DNA of 62,000 bases from Acanthaster planci (Eukaryota; Echinodermata; Asteroidea; Valvatida; Acanthasteridae), in contig NW_019091361.1 of the NCBI RefSeq assembly GCF_001949145.1, positions 1,432,374 to 1,494,373 of the forward strand, written 5' to 3'. The number at the start of each line of letters is the position of its first letter. Positions within the stretch are counted from its first letter, which is position 1. Made by a program: the position numbers and the translations under genes. The notes beneath the pieces are model-generated. The model searched no databases. It saw only the letters and a list, made by a program, of their open reading frames with translations, and was not told the origin of the DNA. Shown here one piece after another: positions 35,369 through 47,211 of the stretch.

Positions 35369-36955
35369 GGCGGATGGTGTTGCTTTATGCTACCATTTGC
35401 AAAGATCATTTACTGCAAAAAAGCACATCAGCTGTACATCGGTCAACGTTAACACGACCCCCAGTGTCACCAGCAGCATAAGCAGTGCTTGTCCTGGCGG
35501 GAAATTCGACGTGCAATGTGCACTACACGCGAAGTGCGTCAAACCGTGCGGCCAGATGCTGGTGACGTAATCATTTGTTATTTAAATACTGTATTAGATT
35601 CAGTCTTTTTAATCCGTCAAGCTTTGCACTCCGAGTTAGAGAGAGTTGGGACAAATGCCGGGAACATATGCACTGTGTGCAAACATATCGGTACGTCGGC
35701 TTTATTTGTTTCCTTTATTGGAAGCTAGCTAGAGGGTATGACTTGCCGTGACCTCGTTGAAAGAATTCCAAAAACAATTAATTCAAATGAAATTAATAAA
35801 TCTACTGGTAACTCACAATAACTACTCAATGTTGAAAAAAATTAGTCAATTAGCTTTTTCTTTTTAAAAGAATTTACAAGCTGAACGATAGTTGATTATG
35901 ACTGTTTAAATTGATTGAATTTCCAAATTTATTATTTATTAGTGGTCCTAAATCTTGATGGTGCCTGTGCGTTTTTGTAAAATTAATGTAAATGCCAACA
36001 GTAATCTCAAATCCAACGAGTTTGCTGTTCGAAATAAAGTATTTGGTTTAAAACAGCATTTGATACAGATTTAAAAAAAATAGATACAAGCATAACAAGA
36101 CAGAGAGTGTACTGAAACGTACAACTTACATCTCCATCAGCAGACTTCTTCATGCAGTAGCAAATATCTTGGTTTCTGGGTCCACAGTTGGAAGTTAATT
36201 TTCATTCGTTAGTGGAAGGTAATAGTGCTGTTTGATCTCAATTTCATACCCTTAAAATGACAGCATTGCCCCATCCCCCACCAAAGCATTGCACTTCTTC
36301 CCTTTGAAGCGACGGTGGTCCAAGATTAAAGATTGCAAACGAACCCGTGTAGGCCTATTTATGAAAGCCGTGGCACTTCCTATCCCGTAACGGGGCTTGT
36401 ACATTTTATTGTTTGCCAGTCATCATAATTGCTCTACGCCATGAAGTTTTAACAAGGGGCGCAAATTGCCGGATATGCAAAAGCTCCCCATGTACATGTA
36501 ACACTTTGTTTCCGGGCAGAAGTGCCTTAGGATCATCACTAACTTCTGTGTATTTCTGTACCGAGCGAAAGTGAGACTGGTGCCATCAAAGTAACAGATA
36601 GGACACGACTTGCGTTTCTGTTTTTAGCAGATTACACGCTTAACTATCGACTTTGCTGATTTCCTAATCACCTTCCGTTTGTGGACCCCAAACCAAGGCC
36701 TTGACTGAAAATGTTTAAATATGCACTAAAGTGCACGTGCAAATATAAATTTTAGTGCACAAAAGAAAGCCTTGAGCAGGCACAAGGTTTTAAATACTTT
36801 GTTACTAAAATGTTACTAGAAGGATAAATGCACGACGATGAATCGATTCCTCTGAGTGACAAAATCTCCGGTCGTATCGTTTTGCCTTCCTCCATGGTCT
36901 TGCCTTGATTTTGTCAGGTTACATCTCGCCTTATCACGTCTCAATCCGAGCATGT
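35369..36955. other. Spacer between orphan gene B and the SLC22 gene
   Basis: Holds the 5' flank of gene B (with the possible upstream exon at 36130) and the 3' flank of SLC22. An AATAAA hexamer on the minus strand at 36410-36405 is a candidate polyadenylation signal for SLC22, about 550 bases past its stop. No other gene was seen. Confidence 0.45.
35412..36130 (-). other. Possible 5'-UTR intron and upstream exon of orphan gene B
   Basis: A strong acceptor (CTTTTTTGCAG) ends at 35413, so the exon carrying the gene B start codon could run 35412-35354. Upstream, a consensus donor GAT|GTAAGT is found at 36130/36129, preceded by ATGAAGAAGTCTGC. If these two are spliced, the upstream ATG opens only eight codons before a TAA that begins the next exon, giving a short upstream ORF. 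This is speculative and not seen in gene A. Confidence 0.3.
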
Positions 36956-39900
36956 TCACTGTGTCCCCTCGACTTCGTCGATAGTCTGTGGCTGTTTCTT
37001 TCCCAGCGTCTCGTGAAGAACCAACACACACAGCCCAGCGATAACAGACAACCCTCCAAATATGACCATGGGCGCCCAAGCAGCAAATTTCTCCTGACAT
37101 TAAAGAAAAAAATTGGAAAAGGACTTATCACCTTCTAAATCCTACACTGCCAAAGATATGAATGTAGTCCAACAGATTTCATAAGATGCAAAGGCAATGT
37201 TCATATCTACGGGACTCGAATCAAACGCAGCTTACGAGATACATGATAATCGGAGCGAGGATGCCTCCAACACGTGATGAGAAGGACGACATGCCAACTC
37301 CCAGATTCCTACAAATTTTTCGAAAAAAAATGTTTGTCATTTTGAAAATATACTATAGCACCGAAAAAAGAAAAAAAAATAGTGAAAATAACAAATGCAC
37401 GCATTAGCAAATGTGTTCAGAAGTATTCCTGATACGACCAGCATACTTAGCGGCGTCCTCACAGCCTGAAGTTTACGCTGGAAAACATAACGGCACGAAA
37501 ATACATGCTTGCGACGGACAAACAAAATCCCTGGCTACGCACCCGACGAATGCAATGATATCTTTCTTTGGCGATTTTGTTTTGAAAGCCTATTATAATA
37601 ATCTGTCCAGAAATAAAAGAATGTGTTAGCATCTACAGTTTACCTTGTGACAGTTGGGAAAAGTTCAGTGGCATAAAGAAACACGATAGCATAGGAGCCA
37701 GCAATTCCGAACTTCCCCAACATGGCGGTGGAGATAATAAGTGCTGAAAGATCCACCCCGCTCTCTGAATGAAAAGAGTAACAATAAAGATTATGCCGCG
37801 TCCGGTTTTCCATTCATCTCTCCTGAATTCACAGGTCTCGATTCTGTTCTAAAAAGTTACGTTCCAAGCCTAAAGGATCCCAGAGCAGACCTCCCCCATC
37901 AAATCAGACATTCAGTCCTCGCATACGCGCAAAGCTCGATTTTCAAGGACAAATATAAGCCCAAAGTGTCAACTCTTGTCACTGAGATTGCGAGACATTT
38001 TGATAAGATGTACCCAATTTAGATGTCTATTTTAATGCAAGCAAAGTTTCTAAAAGATTTATGAAGGGACATCACAATCGAAGGGGGAAATCCGCCGCCC
38101 CCCCTTCAGCAGTGAGCGGGTAATGCAAATATGAAGTTCGAAGAGTCTGGTCATATTCGAACTGTCTCGGTATGATTCACCTAAACAGGACGGAAGAAAA
38201 TAGTTAGGTACCTGTTGTCTGAGGAATGAAGGCGGTCACAATGCACGCGATTCCTCCAGCCACATGAAACACGCAGAGTGGTATCCGACGGCCAAACCTG
38301 CCAAAATTTCCACAATGCAACCAAGCTTAGAACCTTTCTTTTTCTCATATTCAATCAAGACAAAATCTAATGGTAACATGTTATTCTCCTTTTTAAATCA
38401 GTATGCTCTTGATTCTGAAGTGCTTCCATGAGATATATTACCAAGTAACGACTGCAGTGGAGACTATGTAAGCAGGGATCTCTACCGCACCGCTAAGGAA
38501 GAAGTTTAGATAAGGGTTGCCGGCTAAACTGTCGGTGTTCAAAGAAAGACCGTAGTACACCAGACTGTTGACAAACCTAAGGACACATATTCAAAGTGGT
38601 AAAATAAAATCCGGGTTAAAACTCTGGTATTCACTGTAAACAATGGAGTGTGCTTGCTTAAAAACATAATAAACAGACTTTTGAGATGACATTTTTCTGC
38701 CTTACGCAGTGCCAGATAAAATTTAAGTAAACACGAAAACTTGCCCTTTCTTTTAAAAAAACATGCAGAGAGCACACTCTTAGAAAAGACAGCTTTTAAC
38801 TTGATGAAAACTTCCTACAACAGTTTCTTTGAAATTGACGTACTCACCACGTGAAAATCATCACCAGTGATATCCGCCTAATCTGCGGTGTTCTGAACAG
38901 GTGCCAAATGGTGTAGACCCGGCCTTTCTTCTCACTAACACCGTAGTCGCCCACAGGCTGAGTGGGCAGTGTGGCTGTGGCCCCCTCGTCCCGCATCTCC
39001 ACTTCAGTGTCACTGACATATGCGGTTTGGAGACCAGCCGGGCTCTTGGAATCCAGGGTAGGGGCTTGAACGTGGGACGATGGTGATGGGTCGTTGGAGC
39101 TCGGAGGACCTTTGTCTAAAATATGGCGAAAAGGAGACACCTGCCATGTACGTGTAATATGGACTGAGATTTTCTCTCTCAACAGGACTTGTGTTTTGCA
39201 CGTGGATTTCGAAAGGGAAATGACAGACTGGCATTTTGTGAACAGCCAGAACATCAAGATCAGGACATCGCAAATAAAAGTGTATAATATTGCATTATCA
39301 CAAATTTTAAGTGATTTGGCATTTGTGGAGGCAGCTGTTAAACGATTTAATGACATTGATATCCTCAGATTCCAAAAAGCCACCGATTTCTGTACGCGTG
39401 TGTTTCGTTGGATCCCCCAAAGAAGCATACACCATGGCCGGCACAATTTCAGGACTATCGAACCGTGGCAAAAGTAAAAATTTCGACCTTCGAACCCGGA
39501 CAGCGAGAAACGATGCGGTCTGCTGTCTTCGGTGAGCACACCATCGGGTAGATCCACCTTGTTGAACCGCGCGATCTTCTGTAGTATGGTCTCCGCCTCG
39601 TGCACACGACCCCGCGAAATCAACCATCGAGCAGACTCCGGAATAATCCTGAAAAAGACGTAAAGCGCCGCAAACAAGGGTCATCTGTTGAGCCAAAACA
39701 ATCATTCGTGCCCGTTTGGTTGCTTGGTAGCTCATATTACCCGCATACGTCCAACTTTTCGCCTCGCGAGGCGAAAAAAAATCAAAAGGAATTTGCCACA
39801 CGGCCTCGCGAGGCAAAAAATACTGCATAAATAGACCAACTGCGCCCGCTAAGTCACGTGACCAATAGTGGGTATTCAATATCAACAAACACGGTGTCCA

Positions 39901-42900
39901 CCAAAAGCAAAGTGTTTCTTAAGTATCATTAACCAAAAAATAAAGGTGACAGTAGGTGCCCGTAAATCAGCTTTATTGTTTGTCTTAACAACACTCAAAA
40001 CACATGTTGCTATGGGGTTGAAACCACAGACGTATATAAAAAACCTGGACTTGTAACGCCTTTGTATGAAAAAGAAGCCAACCAGCGGCTGTTTTACCGA
40101 GCCGAATACATGAGCGTGGGTTGGCTCCCTTCTATTGACTTCAGCAAGAACAAAGGCGGGCTTTGCCAGGAAAGCTTTGTATTCGGCTCGGTGAAATGGC
40201 TGCGAGTGGATTCAATGACTCTATAAGCTGATTAAGGGCATTGCGAGTCCAGATTTTATTATACATGTCCGTAGTTGATACCCACAATAGGTCACGTGAT
40301 TTAGCGGACGCAATCGGTCTACTGATGCTGAGTGAAGTCTTGTCATTTCAGATGGCCTGTTAACTACAACTGGGATCTCCAATGACTGTGCTTCTCCAAA
40401 ACACTCTGAATGCCTGACAAAAGGCATATCATAGCAATAGGCACCTGCTTCAGAAGAAACGGGAACAAAAAACTCACCACCACAGCGGTATGGTAAGCAA
40501 GCTGGGTAGCGTGATGGCGAGCTGTAGGTGGCGCCAGTCACGCAGTAAGTATGCTATGCCTGAAAGAGACATGATACCGCTGGCCCAGAAGAGCGTTAGC
40601 AGAATACCAGCGAAGGCTCGTCTGGAAGGCGAGAACATTTCGGTCACCATGACGTAGGATGTGATGTCCACGCCCTGAAAAGAGGGATGGGTTTGTGGAG
40701 AGCACAAACTAGTTACACGTATGTTTATATCAAATGTGGCAATGCCTGATGCAAAGAATACTCCCGCGTTGTACGGGTAAGTTAGGGTCACACTGTCACA
40801 GTAAATGCAATCCATTCGCAAAACTATTAAATCCATCACATGAATAGGGTTTTTAAGTACGCAGACGAAAGACTCTTCCAAATTCTGAACATACAAATCC
40901 ATTACATGAATAGGGTTTTTAAGTACGCAGACGAAAGACTCTTCCAAATTCTGAACATGCACCCACCTGTTCGATAACGCCCACAAAAAACCTCACCGCT
41001 ATGAAGGCGTAAAGGTTGCCAGTAAACGCCGCACCAACGCCGAACGCCACCTGTGCCCACAGGGAGAGGAAAAAGACGTACCGACGGCCGAAGCGATCAG
41101 AGAGCTGGCCAAAGAGCAACGATCCCACCATCACACCCAACATGAAGATGGTCTGACTCAGGTCCACAGAGGCATCCTTCTCGCAAACTAGATCCCACTA
41201 TGCACACAGGAATGTAATATCAGCTTAATAGTTTCCATGTTTCATACCCATGAACTCTCGCGTTGGAGCGCGGCCAAACACAGAGGCAGTAACATTATTA
41301 CACAATCGCCTGCAGGTCGTACTATACAACCTGACAGATTACCACGGCACATGAAGTGTGTAATAACCCCTAAAATGTTAGGAATTTTTCATAACAATAA
41401 TAATTAGACATACATATCTGCAATATGCGGTTTTCATAAAAAAATAATTAAAATAACAATAAGGATAATTGAAAATTTATAATGCGCAGTTTCCACAAAA
41501 ATGATCAACGGCGCAGTACAAGTTGACATAAAAAATTAATCTAATTAATTTAATTTAAGAAATGAAAGATAGGGATAAATGAATAAGAATAAATGAATGA
41601 ATTTCACCGCGCTAGTATCCAAACCGCTGTATGAGGATACGTCTGCCCCGCCAACAGGGAGAACCTAACCCTGCTGGTATCGCTGATGTCTCGATCCTTC
41701 CCGGGGACAGACACCTCTAACCCTACCTACGATAAAACAAAAGTAATTATACCAGACACGGTGACACTAAAATAACGATTCACAGCTAAACCTACATTAA
41801 AAAAAAGTTAATACCCCTACCAGTTAAAATTAATAAAATAAAATCACCAATCTTGCAGTGCAACATATCATTAAAAATAATAAAAGGTGCATTACAGAGG
41901 CAAAAATAGGGAATTAAAAACTAGATTAAAAGAGATTAAATCAAGTAAATCTAAAGTGCCGTTTATGGCCTTCCTAAGGAGTGGGGCTTTCTTTTTTTTG
42001 GGGGGGGGGGCTTTTTGCACACTTTTGGGAATGGAAGTAAATGCAACTGCCCCCCCAAAAAAAACACTCCGTAAATTATTTTGAAAAATAAATCATATTT
42101 CTGGCGGGCAATGACCCACTTAACCCTTGCTAACTGTTTTCAAGGAATCGCCATTTTGTTTACACTCACACATACTTTAAGTGCATGTCTCTGATGAACC
42201 ACAAGAAAGTAACTTTGGGCATTTGTGTTTTACTTTATGATGCTTATGCTGTTTCGTGATGCAGGTTGATGTTGCTTCTCTGATGTACACGCCCTTCGAA
42301 CAGTCTACAGGATTTTTATGCGAATCTATAAGCTACACTCCAAGTATGACCAACCCCAAAAGTCGGCGTTTGAAGTGGGCAAAAGGTCAGAATTGCATAC
42401 ATTGATTGTCCGAGGCACAAAGCTCAACCAAATCTTAACAGGTGTTATTGGGGTTTACTGGGCACCACTCTTGGGCCTAAATGCTTTTAATTATTTTTAT
42501 TATTCATTTCTGGTAATGACACCAAGGATTCCTCAAAAGTGCCCTAGACACTTTATTGCTCGCAAGCCTGAAGAAACCTGTAGAGAAGAGACAATGAGAA
42601 GCAGTGACAGTTTTAGCCAGGAGGAAAACCCCAAGAGAATATTTCTGGGTAAAACCCACGAATTCAGGTAGGGACTGAAAACCAAATCTACATGGTGGAC
42701 CGAACTGGGAATCGAACCCGGACCGCAGAGGTGGGACGCGAGGGAAGAACCACTAAGCCAACCCCACTATGCCCCCACCCCGCTTCTGTGCTACTCTCAC
42801 TGAGACTGTATAGAGAAAAGTTTTGTTTGTATACAACTGCACTGACCCCCCCCATAATTCCGGCTCTCTGAGCTGGTATGGCCCTAGTCTTGATCAAGAC

Positions 42901-43399
42901 GTTGTCGTGTTGTTTATAAGCGAGAGGGCGCTCAGAAGACGAATAGCTGGAACGCACAAACCACAACTAGCCACGCCAGCTCTTGACCAAGACTAGTATG
43001 GACCCTGTGACGCAAGTGTCCTGGAAACTGGATACTACACGCATAAAATCCAAGCAGTAACTATACCTCGGTAGCAACAGTGTTCCCGTAATACGTTTGA
43101 TCGTAATTCCATCCTTCGTCGCAAGGCATCGTCTCATTATCCACCGTAATGTTCACGTACTTGAAACATTTCGAGTACTCCTCACCGTTGTCCCCGGTAA
43201 CCTTTGGTACCGTCTCCTCGAGCTGTTCACCCGCCGGTACCTTGCAGTGATGACCCGGCACTGCCCCCAGAAAGGATATTCCCAGCATGTGCCAGGCTGA
43301 CGGAACCTGACCTGCGAGGCATATCAGCAAGTAGATTAAGGTTTGGTAGCGACCGAAATCACCCAGGAAAACAAGTGCCTCGTCCAGTTCCATCGCCAT
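36956..43399 (-). CDS. SLC22-type organic ion transporter, major facilitator superfamily (ten exons, about 580 aa)
   Basis: A 12-helix plasma-membrane transporter of the OCT/OAT/OCTN group. Exons: 43399-43067, 41197-40967, 40674-40478, 39648-39488 (3' edge uncertain), 39115-38848, 38576-38442, 38297-38212, 37764-37644, 37308-37236 and 37093-36956 (TGA). The sum of 1743 nt is 581 codons. Hallmarks: N-terminal [17 protein letters not shown] with TM1; a large extracellular loop between TM1 and TM2 with cysteines and NVT/NET-type glycosylation sites; EWDLVC before TM2; the MFS loop [30 protein letters not shown] after TM6; [32 protein letters not shown]; and the tail [18 protein letters not shown]. 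Substrate cannot be told from sequence. The cytosolic loop between TM6 and TM7 is unusually long, and the neighbouring 372-nt intron is stop-free. Confidence 0.93.
37741..38022 (+). other. Open frame antisense in SLC22 intron, possible relic of a mobile-element ORF
   Basis: A 93-codon frame on the strand opposite the SLC22 gene. Its first part overlaps exon 8 antisense, and the rest ([19 protein letters not shown] onwards to HFDKMYPI, stop TAG) looks protein-like in composition. I do not recognise a family. It may be a decayed exon or transposon fragment, or chance. No splice or promoter evidence was found. Confidence 0.2.
39750..39815. repeat. Two CG-rich perfect palindromes
   Basis: TTCGCCTCGCGAGGCGAA is an 18-bp perfect palindrome near 39758-39775, and GCCTCGCGAGGC recurs near 39803-39814, both next to A-runs. 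CpG-rich words of this kind stand out in an otherwise AT-rich intron. They lie just outside the 490-bp inverted-repeat element. Function unknown. Confidence 0.6.
39832..40321. mobile_element. 490-bp MITE-like element with ~40-bp terminal inverted repeats
   Basis: The left end (TAGACCAACTGCGCCCGCTA...) and the inverse of the right end (TAGACCGATTGCGTCCGCTA...) agree over about 40 bp, including GTCACGTGACC and TGGGTAT. A second inverted pair sits inside (about 40088-40109 and 40178-40200, CCGAGCCGAATAC). It has no coding. It lies in the SLC22 intron between exons 3 and 4. Confidence 0.65.
40830..40966. repeat. Tandem duplication of ~68 bp abutting the SLC22 exon 2 donor
   Basis: The unit containing ACATGAATAGGGTTTTTAAG and GTACGCAGACGAAAGACTC is present twice in direct orientation, nearly identical. 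The copy nearer exon 2 runs to the donor region of that exon (GAACAG|GTGGGT). The high identity implies a recent duplication. The 5' splice site itself is present once. Confidence 0.8.
42555..42790 (-). repeat. tRNA-derived SINE
   Basis: The minus strand has an A box (TGGCTTAGTGGTTC) and, about 40 bases on, a perfect B box (GGTTCGATTCC), i.e. a Pol III internal promoter. A non-tRNA body follows (containing CTCTTGGGGTTTTCCTCCTGG). It lies in the first intron of the SLC22 gene. Its 3' limit is not defined by the sequence. Confidence 0.7.
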
Positions 43400-46300
43400 C
43401 GTAAAAGCTCCCTCTGTTAAATGTTTCTATTAAAAATACACGTATACAAGTTTCATGGTGAAGTAATTTATATGTATCATCATCTCAGAGGTTCAAGTTG
43501 TGCTACAGCATCCAAAAGTGGTTTCCAAGACGCACGCCGCCATTGTATTTAGTCTGCGTCACATAATGGCTCACCGACCTTTGATCCTCAGGCTTATCAA
43601 ATTTCATAAGCCAAAATGTATTTACTTCAATTGAGATTATTTTGTTCGCACCCGACGCGCGCAAACTGGGGTCGATACACGTTGGTATACCTGTATTGCT
43701 TCGAAAGGCGAAGTTATTAAAATGAATTCAGACGAGATTCACACCAAAACAACATCAAGATTCACATTGTTCGAACTCGAAGGAGTCGTGACTTCAAGTG
43801 AACGACTCGTCAGACCGTTCCCTTTTTGCAAACTATTACAGGATTTTTCTTTTCTGGAAATTTTAAGAATATTGTTATGTTTCTTGTTTTTGAGGCGAGT
43901 TTTCTTGTAGTTTGTAATATTTTGGGTTTATGTATAGGCTGTACGTCGATTTGTATATGTGCGACAGTGTGGTGATATACGTAAGACGGAAATAGCTGAG
44001 TTTTAATACCTAAGACAGCAAAAAAGAACTTCACTTTTTGACTGGAGCTTTATTGACTGAAGCTTTAAAGTGAGCAACACGTACATTCACTGGTATCGAG
44101 ACTACTACATAGCTACATACATGTACATGTACATATTGGAAGCACTATAAGGAACAGCTGTCTGAATAGTCTACAGGATTGTCTTTACTGCATAATAAGT
44201 AGGCTGTCAAGTTCACGCCAGACGCGTCTCATTCGTCTTCTATTTTACGTGAATGGAGTGAACTTGCCCAAAAGTAAAGATAAAAATAGCAAATTGGAAA
44301 CAAGGTTAATGCGAAGGTGCTATTTCAAGATGTTAGGGAAACATAATTTCAAGTGAAATGGTCGCCAGCGTCAAGCATTAAGGAGGGCCACAGTATCAGT
44401 GGAGGGTCACATCACCACAATAAAATATATTTTTCATGTTCATTCTTTTCACTGATGGGGGGAGGGGCAGCTTCTCGGCAGTGGGGCCCAGCCCCTACAC
44501 TCCCCGGCTACGGGCCCGAATTGTCCATTGATAAAAATTTTATTTGGCAAATTTCAATTCTAGATATCTTTTCATGAATTTGCAAGCGTTTTCACGGGCA
44601 TTCTGGACACTTTTAGTCACACTCAAGTCTTTCTATCGTTTCCAAGTTGGAATGACCTTTCGTGATAACTCCTGTCTGTGTTTGAAAAGTACACCACGCA
44701 CGTTTTAATGGTCTCAATAACACTACAGACGAAGGTTGTAGTTTTCTGACAGGATTGGCTTTATTTAGTAAGAGATGAACATCTATAAAAATAGTCACAT
44801 AGCGGACTGAGGACTCAGCTATAATTTCTGTCTCTTTTTGGGAAAAAAGGCTCAGTGGTGAAAGTGTATCATTCAAATTCTAGAACTTCAATCTAAAAAA
44901 CCAAAAAAAAAAAACAGAAAAAAAGCGAGCCCGAACATTCTGGAAGACTGATCACATACGGCTTACGCAGTATCCTTGTGTGAGATGTTAAAGGCATTTT
45001 TTTATGGCATTAATTCAGAACGTCACCTTTCCTCGAGGTGCTATCCAAATACAACATGATGGATAAGTCTCGGGCATGACCGCTGAGAGGCATCGTCTCT
45101 GCCCAGGCGTCTGGGGACCAGTCAGGGCCTGATTTATACTCTACGTTTTCCCATCTGTTTTATGTCCGTGATTTTTTTTTGCTTAGTTCCGATGATGATC
45201 GCCCACACTCTCTTCCCCCTGTTCTTGGGTTCATCCCCGGTGGACGGGAGACCTCAATTTCGCTTCTATCCTTTAACCCCTGGCCTTTCCTTTGACTTAG
45301 GTAGGCAGATGGGGTTCATTAGTCAGACTCACTGTTGGGGTGCGATAGAGCGAGGCACGGGTTGCTAGTTATAGGTGTGCTTTTGGAAGACTTGTCGCTC
45401 CTTGCACCAACACAATCGGTAGATCAGTGGCGTGATGGAGGGGGGGGTGTGAGAACACCTCCGCCCCCATCGAGGCTTGCTCCTGTCCCTGTGCGCCCCA
45501 GTGGAAGTTTGAAGAGGGAAAAATATCACAGTCTACGATATTGTGACCTCACCCACCCGGCGCCCCTCCATGAATGTAACCCAGTTCTCTTAGCGAATTG
45601 AATCCTATCTACTCTGATAACGAAAGACCAAGAACTTACCCGCTTAAGCCCTCATCCACTAGTGTCGGTCTAAAGGGCCTACCCATTAACTACCATACTG
45701 ACAGTTGGATTCGAATTTCGAAAATTTCACCTCATTCTAAAATTCCAAGCTGGAGTTTATATGGGCTGTCAGTCTTCTCCAACATTCAATCTGCAAGGTG
45801 GCACTGCTTTTGTGTGGGTATGTCCTCATAAAATAAAAAATGGTCCTTGGTAGTCCTTAAGTCCGTGGACCTTTCCAGTAGCGTTACTGTGGTCTGTGAG
45901 AGTCACGTGGGGGACACAGTAGTAGATGTGATCGTATCTTCACATATATCAGAGTTCTCGTTGAATTCTTTTAAGTGAGGGCACCAATCCCTCGAATGGG
46001 TAAGCGGTACCTCATATTACTAGTGCCCGTTGCCTCAACTGTCCTGAGAAAAGACATATCTCAACGTAATGTTCAACCTGGTTGAAAATATCATTCATCA
46101 ACACTTATGGACAAATTTTTTCCAAAGATGCTACAATTTTAATCGATTCAACTGACTTTTAGCATCGTTCTGGTAGAACAGCATTGCACAACATTATTTT
46201 ACATTTCACAAGTATGTTTCACATTTGAAATGCACTACATCAAGCATCCAACAAACGGTATTAAACAGAAAGAAAAACAGATGCACAAGACTTTTTAAAA

Positions 46301-47211
46301 TCGCGACAGCATCAAAGCATCATAGAAATTGAACGCATGTTAAAAGCTATTAAGAGCTTGAAGTCCAAGCCGTTGATAGAGGAGGCCCTTATACTTCACA
46401 GACCTGCGCATCATGTAGTCGCCAACCACATTTCAAGAGTTCCACTCGGTACGTGATTTTCTTCAGTATCACGACGACGCAAAGCGCATCATTCTCTACA
46501 TTTCAATTTAACATTCGTTTGCTTCGTTGGGATGGTGAGTATTTAGCTCAGCGACGAACACGCTCACCGTATTTGTTTTGTCCAGCGAAGCGACGTTTAG
46601 CAATATCGAGGAGCGTCAAGGCGTCTGCCAGTGACCTATGTACCTCATGAGATTTTGCCCAGGGGCCTGTATTAATGATAAGCACTAAATTATGCACTTT
46701 TTCAATGGAATTGCCGAGGTATTTGCTGTGCTAACAAGTTTGCTAAGGATCCTTTAGCTTGGCTTTTACATGAAATTTAATCCAGACGTCGTCATGAATC
46801 TTTGCTGTCTGTTTTGTGACAAAGACGTGTAGGTATAAATACAATAAAGTTGTCTACTACGCCAGGAGCAAAGGACTCAAATAATGCTTGAGAGAGCAAT
46901 CAAGAAAATGGTTGTTCCGCAGGTGAAATCAATGAGCGATCCTCTTCTTTTGCATCCTACGGCAGGAGAGGGCGACGCGTGAACTCCTGGCCTCAAAGTT
47001 CTCCGAAATGATATCATTCCGCGTCCCTGGACGTTCATACATGTTTTGCCGCTCGCCCACGAGCGTCTGATTGGTCGTCTGTCTGGCTAATGTCACCCCG
47101 TGGAAGATTTCGTCTTGGGGTAGTGAGCATAAAAACCCCACCGCACCTCCTGTTGGTGATAATACCTCCCATGTAGATCTCCGACAGCATTTCTGACGTA
47201 TCTCAATCATC
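43400..47211. other. Intergenic region between divergent SLC22 and follistatin genes
   Basis: About 3.8 kb without a supported gene. The two flanking genes are transcribed away from each other, so both promoters should lie here. Short open frames exist but have no splice partners or recognisable content. An A-rich stretch with few interruptions lies near 44896-44924. Confidence 0.6.
47128..47135 (+). promoter_or_regulatory. Possible TATA-like element of the follistatin gene
   Basis: CATAAAAA lies about 77 bases upstream of the follistatin ATG, which would put a start site about 30 bases downstream and give a short 5' UTR. This is a consensus match only. Confidence 0.3.
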
